The notes under the pieces are model-generated. The model saw only the letters and a list, made by a program, of their open reading frames with translations. It made no database searches and was not told the DNA's origin. DNA of 64,000 bases from Bradyrhizobium sp. AT1 (lineage in GTDB: Bacteria; Pseudomonadota; Alphaproteobacteria; Rhizobiales; Xanthobacteraceae): NCBI RefSeq assembly GCF_001590795.1, contig NZ_JXDL01000001.1, positions 6,967,710 through 7,031,709 of the forward strand, in the 5' to 3' direction. This document shows positions 42,888 through 51,777 of this stretch, in pieces (position 1 is the first letter of the stretch; each line of letters opens with the position of its first letter). Position numbers and translations under genes: made by a program.

Positions 42888-42983
42888 GTTCGACTGCAAT
42901 CTATCAATCCGGAGCGGCTGGCTTTAGCCGCCAACGACCAAAAACCTCCGATTCCGGCGATCACGTTCCCGCTATCTCACTAA

Positions 42984-43007
42984 ATTAGATTGCGATCGAA
43001 ATCTAAT
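42984..43007. promoter_or_regulatory. TetR-type operator, central
   Basis: ATTAGATT-N8-AATCTAAT, perfect 8-bp arms. It shares the TAGATT/AATCTA half-site with the site at 43015-43034. Confidence 0.65.
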
Positions 43008-43014
43008 CGGCTTA

Positions 43015-43034
43015 TAGATTTCATACTAAATCTA
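43015..43034. promoter_or_regulatory. TetR-type operator next to the RND adaptor
   Basis: TAGATTT-N6-AAATCTA, perfect 7-bp arms, ending 16 bases before ATG 43051 and just before its GGAGA ribosome site. Confidence 0.65.
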
Positions 43035-43050
43035 ATCCAAGGAGACGGTT

Positions 43051-44154
43051 ATGAAGAGGGGTATTGCGGTGCTCGCCGGAATTCTGGTTCCGGCGGGGGT
43101 GGCGACCTTCGTTGCTCTTGCGGTTCCCGCCCATGAAGCCTCCGCGGTCATCGACCCCAGGCAGGAGCCCCCGGTGGTCCGTCTGGTGACGGCCACGCGG
43201 GTCAGCGGATCCGAGCGCGGTTTCACCGGGACGATCGGTGCGCGAGTGGAAAGCAATCTCGGCTTTCGCGTCGCCGGGAAGATCGTCGAACGGCTCGTGA
43301 ATGTCGGCGAGCAGGTCAAATCCGGTCAACCGCTGATGCGGATCGACGAAACCGATCTGCGCCTTGCGGTCACAGCGAAGCGCAATGCGGTTGCCGCGGC
43401 GCGCGCGGCTGTCGTTCAGACTGACGCCGACGAGCGGCGCTACGCCAATCTGGTGAACGACGGATGGACCTCCAAACAGCGCTACGAGCAGGCGAAGGCC
43501 GCATCGGACACCGCCAAGGCGCAGCTTGCCGCGGCGGAAGCCGAAGCGGGGGTCGCCGAGAACCAGGCGACCTATTCCGTCCTTGTGGCGGACGCGGACG
43601 GAACGGTCACCCAAACGCTTGGTGAGCCCGGACAAGTCGTCTCCGCCGGCCAGGCGGTCGTTCGGCTGGCACAGGCCGGTCCTCGCGAAGCCGTGGTCGC
43701 GCTGCCCGAAACGATCCGGCCGGCGATCGGCTCGCTCGCCGATGCAAGCCTGTATGGCAGCGATGGGCGCCGCTTTTCCGCGCATCTTCGCCAATTGTCG
43801 GATTCCGCCGATCCCCAGACCCGCACCTATGAGGCGCGCTACGTGCTCGATGGCGAGGCCGCGGCGGCACCGCTTGGCGCGACGGTCACCATTCGGCTTG
43901 CAAGCCAGGATCAGCAGCCGGAAGTGCAGGTGCCGCTGGGAGCCGTGCTCGATAACGGGAGAACCACGGGCGTTTGGGTGTTCGAAAGCGCCACCTCGAC
44001 CGTACGCCTGCAGCCCGTCAAGCTGCTGCGTGTGACCAGCGAGTCTGCCGTTGTCTCCGGATCGAAGTCCGGTGACCAGATTGTTTCCCTGGGCGCTCAC
44101 CTCCTGCATGAGGGCGCTCGCGTCAGGCCTGCCTTGGAAACCAGGAGCAACTGA
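43051..44154 (+). CDS. RND efflux periplasmic adaptor (third system)
   Basis: 367 residues with an N-terminal signal/anchor (GIAVLAGILVPAGVATFVALAV). GFTGTIGARVESNLGFRVAGKI is the first lipoyl/beta half, then an Ala-rich hairpin (about 110-170), the second lipoyl half (LVADADGTVTQT), and a C-terminal GAHLLHEGARV. GGAGACGGTT precedes ATG 43051. Its stop overlaps the permease start by one base (TGATG). Under likely control of the divergent TetR repressor. Confidence 0.92.
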   Translation: MKRGIAVLAGILVPAGVATFVALAVPAHEASAVIDPRQEPPVVRLVTATRVSGSERGFTGTIGARVESNLGFRVAGKIVERLVNVGEQVKSGQPLMRIDETDLRLAVTAKRNAVAAARAAVVQTDADERRYANLVNDGWTSKQRYEQAKAASDTAKAQLAAAEAEAGVAENQATYSVLVADADGTVTQTLGEPGQVVSAGQAVVRLAQAGPREAVVALPETIRPAIGSLADASLYGSDGRRFSAHLRQLSDSADPQTRTYEARYVLDGEAAAAPLGATVTIRLASQDQQPEVQVPLGAVLDNGRTTGVWVFESATSTVRLQPVKLLRVTSESAVVSGSKSGDQIVSLGAHLLHEGARVRPALETRSN

Positions 44155-47100
44155 TGCGCTTCAATCTTTCCGCGATCGCTGTTCGCGAACGGGCCGTCAC
44201 CCTGTTCCTCATCCTTCTGCTCGCGGCGGCGGGCGCCTACGCCTTCATCAAGCTCGGGCGGGCCGAGGACCCGTCCTTCACCATCAAGACCCTGACGGTC
44301 ACGACGGTTTGGCCGGGGGCGACGGCGCGCGAGATGCAGGACCAGGTCGCCGAGCCCCTGGAAAAGCGGATTCAGGAACTGACCTGGTATGACCGGGTGG
44401 AGACGACGACGCGGCCCGGTTATGCGTACATGACGGTGACGCTGAAGGACAGCACGCCGCCATCGAGCGTGCAGGAGGAATTCTATCAGGCCCGCAAGAA
44501 GCTGGGCGATGAAGCGCGCAAGCTGCCCTCTGGCGTGCTCGGTCCCTTCGTCAACGATGAATATTCGGACGTGAGCTTCGCCCTTTATGCGCTCAAGGCC
44601 AAGGGCATGCCGATGCGCGAGCTCGCCAGGCAGGCCGAAATCATTCGCCAGGATCTCCTGCACGTGCCCGGCGTCAAGAAGATCAACATCCTCGGTGAAC
44701 GTCCCGAGCAGATCTTCATCGAGTTCTCCTATGCCAAGCTGGCAACGCTCGGCGTATCGGCCACGGATATCGTTGCCGCCTTGCAGCGGCAGAACACCGT
44801 CACACCCGCAGGCTCGATCGACACCAAGGGGCCGCAGGTCTTCATCCGGGTCGATGGCGCCTATGACAGCGTTCAGGCGATCGCCGACACCCCGATCGTC
44901 GCGGCAGGGCGGACGCTGAAACTCTCCGACATCGCCGAGGTCCGCCGGGGTTACGAGGATCCTCCCACTTACCTCATCCGACACCAGGGCGAGCCCGCCG
45001 TCATGCTGGCCGCGGTGATGCAAGAGGGCTGGGATGGCCTCGCGCTCGGCAAGGCGCTGGAAGCGAGGTCAGCGGCCATCTCTCTCTCATTGCCGCTCGG
45101 GATGACGCTGGCCAAGGTCAGCGACCAGGCCGTCAACATCACCTCGGCGGTCGACGAGTTCATGATGAAGTTCGCGATGGCGCTCGGCGTGGTGCTGCTG
45201 GTGAGCCTGCTCAGCCTCGGCTGGCGCGTCGGCATCGTTGTCGCGGCCGCCGTTCCTCTGACGCTCGCCGTCGTGTTCCTGATCATGCTGGAGACCGGTC
45301 GGTTCTTCGACCGCATCACGCTCGGCGCTCTCATTCTTGCGCTTGGTCTTCTCGTCGACGACGCCATCATCGCGATCGAGGTGATGGTGGTGAAGATGGA
45401 AGAGGGCATGGACCGCATCTCGGCGGCGGCTTATGCGTGGAGCCACACTGCGGCGCCGATGCTGTCGGGAACGCTGGTCACGGTCGCCGGATTCCTGCCG
45501 GTGGGATTCGCGCGCTCGACGGCGGGGGAATACGCCGGCAACATCTTCTGGGTCGTGGGATTCGCCCTCATCGTCTCCTGGGTCGTCGCTGTGGTCTTCA
45601 CGCCCTATCTTGGCATCAAGATGCTGCCCGCGATCAAGCCGGTCGAAGGCGGCCACCACGCGATCTACGACACGCCCAACTATCGCCGTCTGCGCGGGCT
45701 GATCACCTTCGCCGTCCGCCACAAATTCGTGACCTGCAGCATCGTCGCCGTCGCCTTCGCGCTTTCCGTCGTCGGCATGGGTGGCGTCAAACAGCAGTTT
45801 TTCCCGACGTCCGATCGCCCCGAAGTGCTGGTGGAGATTCGTCTGCCGGAGGGCACCAGCATCGAGACGACGACCGCCACGGTCGGGAAGCTCGAGGGCT
45901 GGCTTGACCACCAGTCGGAGGCCAAGATTGTCACGAGCTATGTCGGTCAGGGCGCGCCGCGCTTCTTCTTCGCGATGGCGCCGGAGCTGCCCGATCCCGC
46001 CTTCGCCAAGATCGTCGTGCTGACACCGGACGCGGAGGCGCGCGAGGCGTTGAAGCACCGGCTCCGGCAGGCGGTGTCACGGGGCCTTGCACCTGAGGCC
46101 AACATACGCGTCACCCAGCTCGTGTTCGGACCCTATACGCCTTTCCCAGTGGAGTTCCGGGTCATGGGGCCCGACCCCGCGCAATTGTACGCGATCTCTC
46201 AAAAGGCTCTCGAAGTCATGCGTGGCGTCCCGGACGCGCGGCAGGCAAATCGGGATTGGGGCGATCGTACGCCTGTGCTCCGCTTCATCCCGGATCAGGA
46301 TCGACTGAACCTGATCGGTCTTTCGCCGGCGGAGGTCGGCCGTCAGCTCCAGTTCCTGCTCACGGGCATCGCCGTGACGCAGGTCCGCGAGGATATCCGC
46401 AATGTCCCGATCGTGGCGCGCAGCGCCGGCCGCGAGCGGCTCGATCCGGCGCGTCTGGCGGATTTCTCGTTGACCAGTCGGGACGGCCGCGCGATACCGC
46501 TCGATCAGGTCGGCCATTCGGAAATCCGGCTCGAAGAGCCGATTATGAAGCGGCGCGATCGCACACCCCTTGTCACGATCCGCTCCGATATCAATGAGGC
46601 GACCCAGCCTCCGGAGGTCTCCAAGGAGATCAAGACGGCCCTGCAGCCGCTGATCGCATCGCTTCCGGCAGGCTATCGTATCGAGCTCGGCGGATCGATT
46701 GAGGAGGCCACCAAGGCAAACGACGCGTTGGGCAAAATCTTCCCGGCCATGATCGCCGCCATGCTGATCGTCATCATGCTGCAGGTGCGGTCGTTCTCGA
46801 CGATGGCGATGGTCGTGCTGACGGGGCCGCTCGGCCTCGTCGGCGTCGTGCCGGCACTGCTCCTCTTTCACCAACCGTTCGGATTCAACGCAATCCTGGG
46901 CCTGATTGGCCTCGCGGGCATCCTGATGCGCAACACTCTGATCTTGACCGAACAGATCAAGGAGAACCTGGCCGCTGGCCTTGACGATTATCATGCCGTC
47001 ATCGAGGCCACGGTGCAGCGCACGAGACCCGTGATCCTGACCGCGCTTGCTGCGGTGCTGGCCTTCATCGCGCTCACGCATTCCGTCTTTTGGGGATCGA

Positions 47101-47264
47101 TGGCTTATACGCTGATCGGCGGCACCGCGGTCGGAACGGTCCTCATCCTGCTGTTCCTTCCCGCGCTCTATGCCACGTGGTTTCGGATCAAGCCGACCGC
47201 AGACGATATGCATGAGGCGTTGCACGAGAAGCCGGAATTGCAACCGGCATTGGCTGCCGAGTAA
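44154..47264 (+). CDS. RND efflux permease (third system)
   Basis: 1036 residues. TM1 (LFLILLLAAAGAYAFIKL) is followed by AEDPSFTIKT, shared with the pump at 15929-18985. D402-D403 (LGLLVDDAIIAIEV) form the TM4 proton relay. The second TM bundle (MIAAMLIVIMLQVRSFS) and the last helices (GTVLILLFLPALYATWF) complete the usual 12-TM plan. Cognate adaptor directly upstream; no outer-membrane factor nearby. Substrate unknown, but the TetR control suggests induction by a small molecule. Confidence 0.93.
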   Translation: MRFNLSAIAVRERAVTLFLILLLAAAGAYAFIKLGRAEDPSFTIKTLTVTTVWPGATAREMQDQVAEPLEKRIQELTWYDRVETTTRPGYAYMTVTLKDSTPPSSVQEEFYQARKKLGDEARKLPSGVLGPFVNDEYSDVSFALYALKAKGMPMRELARQAEIIRQDLLHVPGVKKINILGERPEQIFIEFSYAKLATLGVSATDIVAALQRQNTVTPAGSIDTKGPQVFIRVDGAYDSVQAIADTPIVAAGRTLKLSDIAEVRRGYEDPPTYLIRHQGEPAVMLAAVMQEGWDGLALGKALEARSAAISLSLPLGMTLAKVSDQAVNITSAVDEFMMKFAMALGVVLLVSLLSLGWRVGIVVAAAVPLTLAVVFLIMLETGRFFDRITLGALILALGLLVDDAIIAIEVMVVKMEEGMDRISAAAYAWSHTAAPMLSGTLVTVAGFLPVGFARSTAGEYAGNIFWVVGFALIVSWVVAVVFTPYLGIKMLPAIKPVEGGHHAIYDTPNYRRLRGLITFAVRHKFVTCSIVAVAFALSVVGMGGVKQQFFPTSDRPEVLVEIRLPEGTSIETTTATVGKLEGWLDHQSEAKIVTSYVGQGAPRFFFAMAPELPDPAFAKIVVLTPDAEAREALKHRLRQAVSRGLAPEANIRVTQLVFGPYTPFPVEFRVMGPDPAQLYAISQKALEVMRGVPDARQANRDWGDRTPVLRFIPDQDRLNLIGLSPAEVGRQLQFLLTGIAVTQVREDIRNVPIVARSAGRERLDPARLADFSLTSRDGRAIPLDQVGHSEIRLEEPIMKRRDRTPLVTIRSDINEATQPPEVSKEIKTALQPLIASLPAGYRIELGGSIEEATKANDALGKIFPAMIAAMLIVIMLQVRSFSTMAMVVLTGPLGLVGVVPALLLFHQPFGFNAILGLIGLAGILMRNTLILTEQIKENLAAGLDDYHAVIEATVQRTRPVILTALAAVLAFIALTHSVFWGSMAYTLIGGTAVGTVLILLFLPALYATWFRIKPTADDMHEALHEKPELQPALAAE

Positions 47265-47326
47265 GGCTGCTTTGCTGCCTAAACGGCAAAAGGGGGCCGC
47301 GCGAGAGTGGTAGCGGCGGGTCCCGC

Positions 47327-47340
47327 TTGATTCGGATCAA
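47327..47340 (+). promoter_or_regulatory. FixK/FNR box upstream of the OpgC-like gene
   Basis: TTGAT-TCGG-ATCAA, a full match to the FNR/FixK palindrome, 91 bases before ATG 47432. An AATAT-like -10 lies about 30 bases further on, as expected for a class II activated promoter. Confidence 0.75.
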
Positions 47341-47431
47341 GCCCGGGTTTCAGCTGGCGGACCAATATGACGCTTGTGCAACGCGACGCACGGTTTCTGC
47401 GGGGCGCAGCCAATTCATTCGGGCATTTGCG

Positions 47432-48544
47432 ATGGGTCCATTCGACCATATGCCAGATCGGGACGTTCGGCTCGATGCCTGCAGGGGGATCGCGCTCTGG
47501 TTCGTCTTCATGAACCATATCCCCGGCAATATCTGCGGCTGGCTGACGTTGAGCCGCTATGGATTCAGCGACACCACCGAGATATTCATGTTTGTCTCGG
47601 GACTGACCTGCACGATGGCCTATGGACACGTGCTCCGGAGCGCCGGGACCTGGGCGATGATCAGTCACACGCTTCGCCGGAGCTGGGAGATCTACGCGGC
47701 ATTTCTGTTGCTGACGCTTTTTCTCGTTGTTGTCGTTCATTGGATGGATGCCGATCTCGCCGACGAAACCAATGTCGCGATCGTCCTGCAGCAGCCGGGA
47801 GAAGCGCTGTCGCGCGCGGCGATCCTGCAATACCGGCCCGTCAATACGGACGTGCTGCCGACCTTCGCGCTTTTCCATCTGCTGTTTGCGCCGTGGCTCC
47901 TGCTATTGCTCCGATTTCCAAATGCCACTTTGACCGCTTCGGCGTTGCTGTACGGTCTGGTCCAGATTTACGGCTGGAACCTTCGGGGATGGCCGACGAA
48001 CGACTGGTACTTCAACCCGCTCGCCTGGCAACTCCTCGTCACGCTCGGTGGATGGTGGACGGTGGAGGGACGTCGCCGGCTGGCCCCGGTCCTGACGTCG
48101 CGTCCCGTGATCCTGTTGGCGGCCGCCTACCTGATCTGGTCGCTGGCCGTCACGATGAGCTGGGTCAGTCCAGCCCTCGAGCTCGCGGTTCCTCACTTCC
48201 TGAAAGGCTTGATCTACCCGATCGACAAGTCCGGTCTTGATCCGCTGCGGGTTCTGCATTTCCTCGCGCTTGCGGTCTGTGTCGTCAATTTCGTGCCGGC
48301 GCATTGGGCGCCTCTGCGGTCGCGTGCCTTGTTGGCAGCCGTTCGTTGCGGCGAGAATTCGCTGGATGTCTATTGTGTGGGAGTTCTGCTGTCGCTTGCC
48401 GCATATTTCGTCTTGAGGACCGTATCCGGCGGCGTGCTTGCTCAGGTCATGGTCAGCGCCATCGGGGTCGCACTTCTCGTCGTCTTCGCAACCTTGTTTA
48501 CCCGGTTCACCAGGCTTGCCGCGCCTCGAACAAAATTGCTCTGA
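47432..48544 (+). CDS. OpgC-family membrane acyltransferase-like protein
   Basis: 370 residues with about ten TM helices. RDVRLDACRGIALWFVFMNHIPGN is the OpgC/acyltransferase-3-like N-terminus with the conserved Arg/Asp and the His of MNH. Then SDTTEIFMFVSGLTCTMAYG and several further helices follow. OpgC proteins succinylate osmoregulated periplasmic glucans in the envelope; many Rhizobiales have extra copies of unknown acceptor. The ATG at 47432 is the first with a sensible N-terminus; ATG 47450 is an alternative. The FixK/FNR box upstream suggests expression under low oxygen. Confidence 0.85.
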   Translation: MGPFDHMPDRDVRLDACRGIALWFVFMNHIPGNICGWLTLSRYGFSDTTEIFMFVSGLTCTMAYGHVLRSAGTWAMISHTLRRSWEIYAAFLLLTLFLVVVVHWMDADLADETNVAIVLQQPGEALSRAAILQYRPVNTDVLPTFALFHLLFAPWLLLLLRFPNATLTASALLYGLVQIYGWNLRGWPTNDWYFNPLAWQLLVTLGGWWTVEGRRRLAPVLTSRPVILLAAAYLIWSLAVTMSWVSPALELAVPHFLKGLIYPIDKSGLDPLRVLHFLALAVCVVNFVPAHWAPLRSRALLAAVRCGENSLDVYCVGVLLSLAAYFVLRTVSGGVLAQVMVSAIGVALLVVFATLFTRFTRLAAPRTKLL

Positions 48545-48589
48545 CCAGATCTCCTCGGCCCTGCCTGACGCTGGGGTGGCCGCTCGCGT

Positions 48590-48603
48590 TTGATCCGGAT
48601 CAA
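48590..48603 (+). promoter_or_regulatory. FixK/FNR box upstream of the DUF6894 gene
   Basis: TTGAT-CCGG-ATCAA, a perfect 14-bp palindrome matching the FNR/FixK consensus. A TTAACA -10-like sequence sits at 48625-48630, the distance expected for activation. Confidence 0.75.
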
Positions 48604-48638
48604 GCCCCGATCCGGCCGGGCCCATTAACATGCAATTA

Positions 48639-48662
48639 GCGCAACGTAACACGCAGTTGCGC
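48639..48662. promoter_or_regulatory. Inverted repeat in the DUF6894 leader
   Basis: GCGCAAC-N10-GTTGCGC, perfect 7-bp arms, at or just after the predicted transcription start set by the FixK/FNR box. It could be a second regulator site or an RNA hairpin. Confidence 0.45.
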
Positions 48663-48762
48663 CCCAAGCGGCCATCGAGGTCCATTTCCCGGCGCCTCGG
48701 CGGCAGATTTTTCTCGGGATGACGACGTCGACCGAGCCGCGTGGGAACGCGGGAAAGATTTC

Positions 48763-48981
48763 ATGCCCACCTATTATTTCGATATGAAGGACGGTGTGCC
48801 CGTCCGGGACAAGTCCGGACTGGAGCTGGTGAGCGACGGGGCCGCCATCGCCCACAGCAAGAGCCTGGCCGACAGGGTACGGAGAGAGAAGCCGAAAGGT
48901 CATCACGACCTCCGGATCGTCGTCATCGACGAGAGCGGCCGGGAAGTCCACCGCGAGCAGATCTATCCAAAGGCGACCTGA
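48763..48981 (+). CDS. DUF6894 family small protein (second)
   Basis: 72 residues: PTYYFDMKDGVPVRDKSGLEL at the N-terminus, then AIAHSKSLADRVRRE and HHDLRIVVIDESGREVHRE. This is the DUF6894 pattern (Y-F-D, D-x-G-x-E, A-x-x-x-A, then a V-x-D-E-x-G-x-x strand). Function unknown. The perfect FixK/FNR box at 48590 implies microaerobic expression, which is unusual information for this family. It stands alone between opgC-like and mgtA-like genes. Confidence 0.8.
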   Translation: MPTYYFDMKDGVPVRDKSGLELVSDGAAIAHSKSLADRVRREKPKGHHDLRIVVIDESGREVHREQIYPKAT

Positions 48982-49092
48982 CCATCGGCGAGGCGGCTTC
49001 GGCCGTCTAAGGAGCCGCGCTTCCGGTCGCGTGGCGTGCCCAATCGCGCATTGCTGTCGTCGTCGATGCGAATCCGGTCTTTAACGCAAGCG

Positions 49093-51633
49093 TTAGGAGT
49101 CTGAGATTGCCAGCCGCTTCGCGAGGTTCGCCGAAATCAGATACGCTACGGCGATGGCGATGATCGTCGAAAGCAGCCCAGCAGACAACGCGGTAAAGCC
49201 AAATGCGCGACCCCACGGACCTAGCGCGAGCGCTACGCCGGCAAGCAGGGCGCCGAAAGACGTCGCGATCAGGATGTTGTGGGGCCGGTTCGCACGCCAC
49301 GGCAATTTGCGAGATCGGATCACGAAGATCACCAGGATCTGGGTCGCGATCGATTCCACGAACCAGCCGGTCTGAAACAGTGCCGCATCCGCGTCGAACA
49401 GCTTGAGGAGAACGGCGAAGGTAATGGCGTCGAACACGGACGACACCGTTCCCATGATGATGGTGAAGCGAAGGATGCTGGCCATGTTCCAGGCTTCGGG
49501 CCGGGCGATGTCTTCGCGATCGACGTCGTCGAAAGGGATGCCGATTTCGGAGAGATCGTAGATCAGGTTGTTCAAGAGGATCTGCAGCGGCAGCAGCGGC
49601 AGGAATGGAAGGACGATCGAGGCCAAGGCCATCGACAGCATGTTGCCGAAGTTCGAGCTCGTGCCCATCCGGACATATTTCAGGATGTTGGCAAAGGTCC
49701 TGCGGCCCTCGCGCACGCCGGCCGCCAGCACGGACAGGTCGGGCGCCAGCAGGATCATGTCGGCGGCCGCGCGGGCAACCTCGGTCGCGCCCGTGACGGA
49801 TATGCCGACATGCGCTGCATGGATCGCGGGAGCATCATTGACGCCGTCTCCCATGAAGCCGACCACGTGGTTGCGGTGCCGGAGCGCGGCGACGATCCGC
49901 CGTTTCTGATCGGGATCGATCCGGGCAAACAGATCGAAATCATCGACCCGGGCGATGAGCGCGGCATCGGTGAGCTCTGAGATCTCGGCGCCGGTCATGA
50001 TCCGATGCGATCTGAGGCCGACGGATCGCGCGACGTGCGCGACCACTGCGCCATGATCGCCCGACAGGATCTTGATGGTCACGCCGAGCGAGCCGAGCGC
50101 ATCGATGGCCGAGGCTGCATCCTGCTTCGGCGGATCGGCGAACACACAGAAGCCGATCATGGTCAGATGGGTCTCGTCGCCGACGGCAATGGTCTGTTGG
50201 CTCGAGGGAATCGACCGGACGGCGACGGCAAGCAGCCGGAAGCCGTCGCCGGCATATCGGGCCTGAATGTCGGCCATCTTCTGTTGCCAGGCGGCATCGA
50301 GCGGATGAGCCAGACCATCGATCTCCACGGCCACGCAGCGCGACAGAATGGATTCCGGAGCCCCTTTGGCGATCAGCATGTGCTCGCCGTTCCGGATGGC
50401 GAGAACGGACAGGCACCGCCGCTCGAAGTCGAACGGCACTTCTGCAAGCCGGGCCCAGCCCTCGAGACCGTTCCGACTCGCTGACAGGATCGCGTCGTCG
50501 AGAGGGCTTCTGACGCCGGCCTGGAATGTGCTGTTGAGGCGCGCCAGGCTCAGGACGCGCTCGCTGGTCTGGTCCTGGGGATCAATATGCGCCGCCAGCG
50601 TGATCCTGGCTTCGGTGAGCGTGCCGGTCTTGTCGACGCAAAGCGTGTCCATCGCACCCAGATCGTGAATCGCGGACAGCCGCTTGACGATGACCTTCCG
50701 CTTCGCCATGCGCTGGGCGCCGCGGGCGAGGGTAACCGTCATCACCATCGGCAGCAGCTCGGGCGTCAGGCCGACGGCGAGCGCGATCGCGAACAGGAAG
50801 GACTCCATCGCGTTACGTTGCGCGACGAGATGAGCCATGAGTACGAAGAGCGTGAGGAAGAGCGTCAGCCGAAGGATCAGCAGTCCGAGCTTGCGGACGC
50901 CTTGTTCGAGCGCCGTTGGCGGTGCGTTGGCGGCCATTGCCGAGGCGATTGCGCCGAAGCGCGTCTGCCCTCCAGTCGTCACGACCAGCATCCTGCCGCT
51001 TCCGCCGACGGTGCTGGTTCCCGCGAACAGGGCGTTGGTGGCGTCCGCCGGCAACGAAGCGGAGCAGGTCTTGTCGGACTTGAAGGCCGGAAACGGCTCG
51101 CCCGTCATCAAGGCTTCGTTGACCTGCAGATCCTGCGCATCGAGCACGATGCCGTCGGCCGGTATCAAATCGCCGATCCGGAGTTTCACGACGTCTCCCG
51201 GGACGAGCGCAGTCACCGAGATCGTCATGTCCTTGCCGTCCCTGACGACGTCGGCCTGAATGGCGACCGATTCCCGCAACGCCTCGGCGGTGAGTTCGGC
51301 GCGATGCTCCTGGACGATATCGAGCGTGATCGACAGCGACAGCACGGTTGCGATAATGGCAAAGCTGCCGATGTCGCCGCTCAGTCCGGACAGGAGCGCA
51401 GCCGCCAGCAGCATGGCGATCAGCGGATTCCAGAGACGTTGGCCGAGCTTACGCAGAACCGACCGGCTTGGCGCGGCGTCGGCGCGGTTCGCTCCATGAA
51501 TCGCCAGCCGCCGGGCCGCTTCGCCCTGCGACAGGCCATCCGGACCGGAGCCGAGCGCGCGACAGAGGTCCTGCTTTGGCGTTTGCCAGAATGCCGCGGC
51601 CAAAGCCTTGGCCGGGCTGGATTGTTCGATCAT
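49093..51633 (-). CDS. mgtA: Magnesium-translocating P-type ATPase (MgtA/MgtB type)
   Basis: 846 residues, close to the usual length. The P-type phosphorylation motif is LCVDKTGTLTE with D334. TGEPFP is the actuator dephosphorylation loop (a variant of TGES/TGEP), and GFMGDGVNDAPAIHAAHVGISV is the hinge motif. The ten-TM plan ends in AYLISANLAKRLA. It imports Mg2+ across the inner membrane using ATP. ATG 51633 is preferred; the frame stays open upstream. A TTGC-N6-TCAA FixK-type box lies 65 bases upstream with TACCTT at the -10 position, hinting at low-oxygen control. Confidence 0.92.
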   Translation of the reverse strand: MIEQSSPAKALAAAFWQTPKQDLCRALGSGPDGLSQGEAARRLAIHGANRADAAPSRSVLRKLGQRLWNPLIAMLLAAALLSGLSGDIGSFAIIATVLSLSITLDIVQEHRAELTAEALRESVAIQADVVRDGKDMTISVTALVPGDVVKLRIGDLIPADGIVLDAQDLQVNEALMTGEPFPAFKSDKTCSASLPADATNALFAGTSTVGGSGRMLVVTTGGQTRFGAIASAMAANAPPTALEQGVRKLGLLILRLTLFLTLFVLMAHLVAQRNAMESFLFAIALAVGLTPELLPMVMTVTLARGAQRMAKRKVIVKRLSAIHDLGAMDTLCVDKTGTLTEARITLAAHIDPQDQTSERVLSLARLNSTFQAGVRSPLDDAILSASRNGLEGWARLAEVPFDFERRCLSVLAIRNGEHMLIAKGAPESILSRCVAVEIDGLAHPLDAAWQQKMADIQARYAGDGFRLLAVAVRSIPSSQQTIAVGDETHLTMIGFCVFADPPKQDAASAIDALGSLGVTIKILSGDHGAVVAHVARSVGLRSHRIMTGAEISELTDAALIARVDDFDLFARIDPDQKRRIVAALRHRNHVVGFMGDGVNDAPAIHAAHVGISVTGATEVARAAADMILLAPDLSVLAAGVREGRRTFANILKYVRMGTSSNFGNMLSMALASIVLPFLPLLPLQILLNNLIYDLSEIGIPFDDVDREDIARPEAWNMASILRFTIIMGTVSSVFDAITFAVLLKLFDADAALFQTGWFVESIATQILVIFVIRSRKLPWRANRPHNILIATSFGALLAGVALALGPWGRAFGFTALSAGLLSTIIAIAVAYLISANLAKRLAISDS

Positions 51634-51697
51634 GGATGGGCTCGGCGGTCGCTGACATCTAGGTGAGACCAAGGTACCCGGCTGCGCGATCCGCGGA

Positions 51698-51711
51698 TTG
51701 ACGCAACGCAA
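51698..51711 (-). promoter_or_regulatory. FixK-type box upstream of mgtA
   Basis: Minus strand TTGC-GTTGCG-TCAA fits the Bradyrhizobium FixK2 consensus TTG(A/C)-N6-(T/G)CAA. TACCTT (51676-51671) sits about 31 bp downstream, at the expected -10 distance. Confidence 0.6.
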
Positions 51712-51777
51712 CCCAGTCCTTGCGCTGTCAGGAGGCGGACACCGACAGCAACGAGCCTCCCGCGCGGCCCGGCCGCA

